Assembly: GCA_026770575.1 (NCBI GenBank)
Contig: MU657180.1
Location: 119,441-144,072, forward strand
Source of the DNA: Pelagophyceae sp. CCMP2097
Taxonomy: Eukaryota; Sar; Pelagophyceae
Length of the DNA stretch: 24,632 nucleotides
Direction: 5' to 3'
Shown: positions 18,854 through 24,632 of the stretch, in pieces
Layout of the letters: each line of letters starts with the position of its first letter
Position numbering within the stretch: the stretch's first letter is position 1
Program-made: the position numbers and the translations under genes
The notes under the pieces: generated by a model
Told to the model about the DNA's origin: nothing
What the model saw: the letters and a program-made list of their open reading frames with translations, nothing else
Databases searched by the model: none

Positions 18854-21800
18854 ATGTCCGTGTCGTTGGCAGTGAGCGACGACGTGGCCCGGTCGGTGGT
18901 CCGGCTATTTCAGTATTCAACTCGGGACTCTACGCGTGCGGGAGACGAAGAGGACGTCTCTATCAAAGCCCTCGAAACGCTCCAGAGCCTCACCGCCGCG
19001 CGAACGCGGCGTCCTCGGGGGGAAGCGCCCGGCTCGAAAGAACTTGCAGCGAAGCCCTCGAAGCGCCGTCGCAGGCGCTGAAGCGCGGGTCAAGTGAGCT
19101 CGCAGACATTCACATCGTCCTCCTGCCGCTCTCGCAGCTCCTCCTCCGGCCCTTGCCGGGCAGGCGGCGAGACGCCGCCCTCGAAGCCGCCGTACGTGCC
19201 CATTCGCAGCTGCCGCGGGCGAAGGACGGGGTGGAAGAGTCGGGGGCGTAGGTTGCTGCAGCCGACGACGTCGCGCAGCTCTGCGGCCCGGCGCTGGCCG
19301 GCGCGCTCGGTGTCGAGCCTCTCCTGCAATTGCTGGGCGGCATCGGCCTCCGCCTCTCGGAACTCTCGACGGCCGCGTTCCGCGGCGACACCGGGGGTGA
19401 CGCGCCCGTCGTAGAGAAGCACAACTTCGTCGAGTCGCACGACGAGCGCCTCGCAGGGCTGCTTAGACTCGGCGTGACGCTCCTGCGCGGCTGCCGCGAA
19501 GCTTCTGCGCTCGGATCTGTCGAGGCGCAAAATTCATGGCTCGAAGTCTGGAAGTGCCTCGACGATCCGCTCGCGCCGACGGGCAGGCAGCTCGTCGCGG
19601 TGCGTGCTGTTGGGAAGCACCCCGCCTCGCGTTTGTCCTCCTTCGGACCATGGAAGTTGACAGGGTCTCGCGTCTGCAGCGACGGACGTCGCGACGGCGC
19701 GGCAGTCGCCCCGCGCGTCTCGGTCGCTGGCGCTGAATCTGCTGCGGTCGCTCGTGGCCGCGACGCCGCCGGCACAGCGCGGCGCTTTGTGGCGTTGTTT
19801 CCTCCCGGGCCTTTTTGGACGCCTTTACCGCATCGCCGTAGCGCCCTCGGCCCCGCGCGAGGGCGGCGCGCTCAGAGCCCAAGCCCTCGACGCCGCGACA
19901 GTCACGAAAACTGCGTCGATTGAAACCGTACTCGAAAGAGTCCCACTGTCCCATCAATCGGACCGCCTCCTTAGGATCTCCTCGTCGCCGTCTGCTCCTC
20001 GTCGCCGCAAAAAGCACCGCAGCAGACGGGATCCGTCGCCGAGGCGATAGCGGCGCTCAAGGCCCGCGCGGCGGCGGGCCGGCCCGTCGCCGGGCCGGTG
20101 GCCGCCGCGGGCGCCGCGGGCGCCGCGGCGAGTTCCGCGGCCACGGCGAGCGCCCCCGCGGTCGCCGACGCGGGCGTCGGCTACCGCCAGGCTTCGCTGG
20201 CCGTGCAGGCGCCGCTGACGGCGCAGTGGGTCGAGGAGGCGCGTTTCCGCGTCGGTATTTTGTTACCCCAAATGCTCTCCACGTGCGCGCGCGACTCTTC
20301 CGAGGCGGCGCGTTTAAGCGCCGTCCGCTGCGCGGGTCGCCTTTCCGCGGAGCGCGCCGATTTGCTCTTGCCGGCGGGCGAGAATTGCTTGGATGACTGC
20401 CTGGCAGCGCTTTGGTTCGACGTATCCCCTCGTGTGGCCTCCGAGGCGCGGAAAGCCGCATCGCCGCGCCACGCATCCACCGAAAACGCCGTTTCCGCCG
20501 TCAAGCGCCTCGTCGCGGCGGCGCACTCGGCCGACGACGAAGCACTGAGGCATGCTTTAAACGTGTTCGCGGGGCACGTCGGACGCTACGTTGTTCTACG
20601 CGCAGATGAAGACGTCGAACCACTGCCCGTGTCATTACTTTTCGACACCCTCGCTAACGTCTACACCGTCGACGCCGGCGCGGGAGCGATGCCGCTCCTC
20701 GCGTCGGTGGAGCCGCCGTTGGACGCGCCGCCGTACGTTTCATTTCCGTTTCATCTTAAGGCCTCTTTTCTTGGACATGTGCCCGCCGAATCTGCGGTTA
20801 GGTTCCTGCGCGCCGACGGCGCGAGTCGTCGGCGGAATGCGGATGCGGCGCGGTGCGGCGCGGCGTCGAGCCGCCTACATTTGAAGTGGCTTTCGCAAAC
20901 GGCCACGCGCGACGCCGCCAGACGAGCCGTCTGGATCGCGTTCATGGCGTCCGGCACTCGAAATCGGCCGGCCCTCACGCACTGCGTCGACGACGCGCTC
21001 ACTGTCAGACCCTGCCTCGCCTGCCGTGTCGTAAAAGCGTCTCGTGTCATTGTATGTCACGCGAGAAACGCAGGCGCTCCGGGCCGACGCGTCGCGCAGC
21101 GGCAGCAACTCCGTCGTGGCGGACCTCCTGGCGAGATTCGCAGTCGTCGAGGAGGTTTTAGGCTGCGCCGCAGCGAAGCCGCAGCTCTCCGACGAGTGCG
21201 AAGCAGCGTGGCGATTTGGCAAACCGTTCTGAAGCACGCAGGTGGCAACGGAGTCTTTGAGCGGAGATGGGCACCGGGAGGCCCGACTTGCCCGGGTGCT
21301 CCTTGAGCGTCGAGCGCGCGCCGTCAACGGCCCGTAGGTACGACGCTGCGGACGTGCCCGAAGAGGTTTTCAACGGCACTTGGCAGCAGCAAAATGAAGA
21401 GTTTGTCGTCATCGCAGAGTACATCGCCGACGACGTTCTCGCGAGCCGCGCCTGGCGCCGGCCCACGACGGCGCCGCAGCAGGACGACGAAGCGCCGTCG
21501 AACGACGGGCCCGTCTCCGCGCTGCTGCGAGACGGTTCAAAAATGTCGACGCCGCAGTCGTCGCTGCTCTGCGTCTCCGCGCGCGCACCTCCGGGGGATG
21601 TGGGCCTTTCGGCGCCGCGGACGTACGAGTGCAACGCGGCGTTGGTGACCGTGCTCTGCCGAGTCTTGACCCGCGCGGCGGCGCTGGCTCTCGTCGGCGG
21701 CGGTTCGGGTGCTTTGGCGCAGGTGCTGCAGAGGTCTTTATATCCTCTTTTGGAAAAATTGGCAGACGGGCACGGGGCTGTCCGGCAGGCTGCGCTCGCA

Positions 21801-23583
21801 GCTCTTATCACGATGGCATCGCTCCAAGACTGCACCGACGCCTCCAACGCGCTTCCTCGACTCCTCCAGCAGAACATGGACTACGTCGTCGACGCCGCCT
21901 GCCGCAGACTCCGCCGGGCGAAGACTGCGATTGAAGCGGCTCAAGCTTCGGGGGTAGTGGAAGCCCTACTCAGACATTCCAAATGTTCGCTATCGACGCC
22001 TCTGCTGCGCGACGTCGTAAGGCACGCCTTGAAGGACGTCGACGAGCACTGCCTCGCGCGGGACAACCGCTTCGCGCGCGAATTCCTCAGGCTGATGCGA
22101 GCAATGCTGCTCTCGCTGCCGCGCGACGCCGCCCCAGACGCTCAATCGATCGGGGCGCTGACGCTGCAAGCGCGGACCGCATCTTCCGCGACGGAGTACT
22201 ACGGCGGGCCCGATTCCATGCGCAACGGTCCGTTTCACGTTTCCGTCTCTGGGGCGCTCTCGACCCTCTGAGACAGAAGAAGTAGGTCTTTCCGAGAAGC
22301 GCCCTTTGATTCCCGAGGACCGCCCTTTGATCGAAGCGGGCACCATCGAGTCGTTCACCGACGTCGCCTGGCTCGTGAAGCTGCAGCGCGACTTTGGCGA
22401 TGAGGAGTCGAGGCGGTCTGCGCGCGAGGTTTATGACCCGGACGATGAAGAGAAATACCTCGCAACGCTCCTCGCCGAGGACCAAGACGAGGGACCCATC
22501 TTGACGGAGAAGATGCGGGCGGGCAAGGCCGCGGTGGAAGGCGAGCCTTCAAAGGAGATGGCTCCGGACAAACGCGGTGCCCCGGACAAACGCCTCCACG
22601 ACGAGTCCCCCACGCCCCCCACGCCAGACGAGCACCTCGTCCTCGACGTCTTGAAAAGGGCGAGGTACTTTTGCGCCGACGGCAACTTATCGGCGCGCAT
22701 CGTCGCTCTGGAGGTTGTCGCCGTCGGGTGCACGTTGATGGCGAATTCACCGACGCACTTGCTGCCTCTGGTCCACGACCTCTGGCCGTCGCTCCGGTCT
22801 CGACTGCCGAAGAGGCGCGTCGACGTCGACGCCGCTCTTGGCTCGTCGACGTGTTCGTTTTCTTTAGCTGCGACTTTGGACGTGATGACCGCGCTGGTGC
22901 GCGTCTGCGGGGACTTCCTCGCCTTCAAATTCAAAGACGATATTTGGCCAGCCCTCGAGCTCATCCTCGCTCAAGCCGCATCGCGCAAGACCGACGCCGC
23001 CGCCGCAACCGCCCCGAGGCGCAGGGCCGTCGCCGCCGCGCTCAGGTGCGGAGAAGCGGTCGGAGATGGACGTCGACCGGCGGGGATGGGCGCTTCTTTT
23101 TGAGAGCCGTTGTGCCTTTCGGTGTTGCCGGAGGCACGGCGTCGTTCCGGTAGGTGCGGTCCTTTGCCGGAGGCACGGCGTCGTTTTTGATTCGAACGTA
23201 GGTGCGCGCGGTCCTTTGCGGATCATCCCAACTGCGCCGAGTTTGTCATCCCCGTCGCGACGCAAGTCGGCAAGCTCGCGCTCATGCACGCGGTCCACGG
23301 CGGTGCCCTCAACGCCGACGCCGTGGCTTTGGAGCTGGAGCCGTTGCTCCGGTCCCTGGCCGCGTTGGACGCGGACGGCATTTGGTTCGTTTGCTGCACT
23401 TTTCAGCGGCCTCTCCATTCACAAGCGTCCCCAGAGTCCATGAAGATCCCGCCGATTCAAACGCTCCCGCGGCTCGAAAAGGCGATCGCGGAAACGCGGG
23501 TGGATACGGAATTGCTCGACGTCCTCGTCAAGCTCGTCGACCAAATGCCCTCCAGGCTCCAAAACGCCTCCTTGTGGTCATAA
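18854..23583 (+). CDS. TTI1: TELO2-interacting protein 1 homologue (HEAT repeats), many exons
   Basis: TTI1 forms the TTT complex with TELO2 and TTI2, which stabilises PIKK kinases (mTOR, ATM, ATR, SMG1) with HSP90. Segments in order: 18854 to about 19010 (VARSVVRLF...ALETLQSL); about 19040-19191 (DIHIVLLPLSQLLLRPLPG); 19252-19599; 19664 to about 19928 (SRSLALNLLRSLVA, LPGLFGRLYRIAV); 20023 to about 20740 (QWVEEARFRVGILLPQML); an unresolved part to 21335; 21336-22227 (LYPLLEKLADGHGAVRQAAL, LLQQNMDYVVDAACRRLRR, LRDVVRHALKDVDEHC); 22286-23045 (NLSARIVALEVVAVGCTLMA, HLLPLVHDLWPSLRSRL, RVCGDFLAFKFKDDIWP); and 23202-23583 (LDADGIWFVCCTF), ending TAA. The C-terminal blocks match animal TTI1 (LLPLAHQAWPSLV, CGDFLRSRF) in order and spacing. 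Donors at 19192 (GTACGT), 19600 (GTGCGT), 22228 (GTCCGT) and 23046 (GTGCGG) restore phase. The last intron (156 bases) has a 20-base direct repeat. First/second and middle junctions are uncertain. Confidence 0.82.
22296..22334 (+). repeat. In-frame 21-bp duplication in TTI1
   Basis: CGCCCTTTGATTCCCGAGGAC is followed by CGCCCTTTGATCGAAG, so the protein repeats RPLI(P)E twice. It lies in the linker before the C-terminal HEAT block, where length change is easily tolerated. Confidence 0.6.
23129..23189. repeat. Direct repeat in the last TTI1 intron
   Basis: GCCGGAGGCACGGCGTCGTT is present twice, starting at about 23129 and 23167, inside the inferred intron 23046-23201. A shorter match GTGCG(C)GGTCCTTTGC also recurs across the intron/exon border. 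Confidence 0.7.
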
Positions 23584-24070
23584 CCAAAGACTGCCGAGGG
23601 GATCGGTCGGCAAAAAGGCGCGTGGGCTGTGCCATTCGGGGAGTTGTCACGCGCGAAGAAGGAAATCCAATGGCGCGAGGTGATAAGGCGGTGCCCGCCG
23701 GCGACTCCGCACAGTTCCACAGACGCGAGTCACGTATCGGACTCGCGTCGACCGAGTCCATGTCCCTCGTGGAGTTCTGGCGTTGGAGTCTATGGCGCAT
23801 GTCAAAAGTCCGCTGGCGTGCGAGCGTGGGCAGTGCACGTCCGGGGGAATCCCTGCCGTCTCAGCGCACGTGTCCGGAAGCCACCGACGCTTTGAGCGTC
23901 GGGGGTGCGCGTCGAAGGGTGGACTCCGACGGGCGGTGCGCGTTGTGAGGTCGACCCCGGCGTGCGTCTGAAGCCCACCGACGCGTCGAGTGTCGGGGTG
24001 CAAGGCGTGAGCGAATCCGTCGAGGTAAGGATGAACGAAAGGCAGACCAGGAGTGTGGACAGACGCCAGA
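23584..24070. repeat. Intergenic region with a repeated hairpin
   Basis: After the TTI1 stop no gene is recognised. A unit GAAGCC(C)ACCGACGC...GTCGGGG(G)TGC appears at about 23877-23909 and again at about 23970-24002. The first can fold as CCGACGC-TTTGA-GCGTCGG (23884-23902) and the second as CCGACGC-GTCGA-GTGTCGG (23978-23996, one G-U). Confidence 0.55.
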
Positions 24071-24339
24071 GGCTCGTCCCAAGTATAGGGCCCCGCAGGG
24101 GCCGAGAGCCTACCACTATCTAAGCCCTGTGAGGTGAGGGTTGATTACTTATATCCCGGGAAAGAAGTGCAGACGCGGAGTACACCAGGCTGGCCGCCGG
24201 CCCTGATCAGGAGCGACGAGTTATGCAACTCGTCGACGAGTTATGCAACTCGTACGACTCACTGGATGGATTCCCGGTCGGTTTTAAACAGCACCAATGC
24301 CAGCCGGCTGGTGTATTCTCTGTAGGAATTCCTCGGAGA
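24071..24339 (+). ncRNA. Structured RNA-like element, copy 2
   Basis: This copy has the same block order as 3817-4057. An outer stem GGCTC/GAGCC encloses the tip hairpin GGCCCC-GCA-GGGGCC (24089-24103). GTGAG (24134-24138) can pair with CTCAC (24258-24262). GTGC/GTAC (24167-24170, 24180-24183) replaces the ACTGTC stem of copy 1. CTGGCCGCCGGCCCT is unchanged. The next hairpin, ACGAGTT-ATGC-AACTCGT, is duplicated as a 20-base tandem (24214-24233, 24234-24253). CACCA/TGGTG (24292-24296, 24309-24313) replaces ACCGA/TTGGT. A 3' stem TCTC...GAGA (24317-24339) encloses AGGAATTCCT. The single-stranded blocks GGTTGATTACTTATATCCC, GGGAAAGA and GGTCGGTTTTAAACAGCACC are nearly as in copy 1. Class unknown. 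Confidence 0.5.
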
Positions 24340-24568
24340 AAACGTCAGATAGGATTCCTAGGTGGTCCCTCGGGGTAGTTCGGTGGTCTCAGACTTTTTT
24401 AGGTCGCTGCGGGGTAGGAATCCTAGTTCGGTGGTTTTTGTTTTTAGGCACGGTTCGTAGCATCCCCGATGCACGGGGCTCGTGCTGTAGGTGGCCCAAG
24501 GAGGGGCGTTTGATCAAGGGGCGTACGATCCAAATCCTGCATCTTCCATTTCACACGCATCCTAGGAC
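24340..24568. repeat. Short palindromes and a repeated GTTCGGTGGT word
   Basis: TAGGATTCCTAG (24350-24361) and TAGGAATCCTAG (24415-24426) are near-palindromes of the same type as TAGGAATTCCTA at 61-72. AGTTCGGTGGT occurs at about 24377 and 24425. No gene is seen before the ATG at 24569. Confidence 0.55.
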
Positions 24569-24632
24569 ATGGGTGACGCGCCGTCCGCCGCCGAGCGTGC
24601 GCCGGCGGCCAACAAGGTTCGTCACAGCCCCA
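24569..24632 (+). CDS. Possible start of a gene cut by the window end
   Basis: GGACATGGG begins MGDAPSAAERAPAANK, followed by GTTCGT, which could be a splice donor or Val-Arg. The Ala-rich start resembles other N-termini in this window. Too little is present to name it. Confidence 0.3.
   Translation, partial: MGDAPSAAERAPAANKVRHSP

Noticed and set aside
20740..21306. Continuation of one long open frame through the middle of TTI1
   Set aside because: The sequence becomes Arg/Gly-rich and unlike HEAT repeats. Another frame gives a more credible SNSVVADLLARFAVVEEVLG stretch, so introns are likely and I left this part unresolved.

Overview
The window looks like nuclear DNA of a GC-rich, intron-bearing eukaryotic alga, most likely a photosynthetic stramenopile (pelagophyte / Aureococcus-like). 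The reasons are: genes broken by short GT-AG introns that restore phase exactly; a precursor with a secretory signal followed by an A-F(VAP) motif, the import signature of plastids surrounded by extra membranes; and core eukaryotic proteins (TTI1, a diacylglycerol-lipase-like enzyme). There are no operons or Shine-Dalgarno patterns. The species call is inference.

Layout. 1-150: tandem copies of a foldback repeat. 400-1436 (-): a broken D-Ala-D-Ala ligase gene. 1437-2315: an AT-rich island, then a 151-bp tandem duplication that includes a start codon. 2316-3038 (+): a small winged-helix-like gene. 3420-4057: repeat cluster with a tRNA-like SINE candidate, a GACA/GACG microsatellite, another foldback repeat and the first copy of a structured RNA-like element. 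5038-6228 (+): a GAF-domain gene in at least six exons. 6817-8401 (-): diaminopimelate decarboxylase, divergent from 8578-9359 (+), a plastid-targeted NFU-like protein. 9399-13644 (-): a large multi-pass class 3 (DAGL-type) lipase. 14085-15913 (-): a secreted sulfatase, divergent from 16062-16848 (+), an SH3-like protein. 17326-18429 (+): a basic nuclear protein of unknown function. 18854-23583 (+): TTI1, the TELO2-interacting HEAT-repeat protein. 23584-24568: repeats and the second copy of the structured element. 24569-end: the possible start of another gene.

The genes do not form one pathway. Lysine synthesis and Fe-S/NFU functions would be plastidial, the lipase and sulfatase belong to the membrane/secretory system, and TTI1 acts with TELO2/TTI2 in PIKK maturation. 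The most notable non-coding signal is the pair of elements near 3.8-4.06 kb and 24.07-24.34 kb: single-stranded blocks are conserved while several helices change sequence but keep pairing. A second pattern is intronic: many donors read GTGCGT/GTGCGC, and several introns carry internal tandem repeats. All exon joins were inferred by eye from phase, splice dinucleotides and family alignment, without transcripts or database searches.
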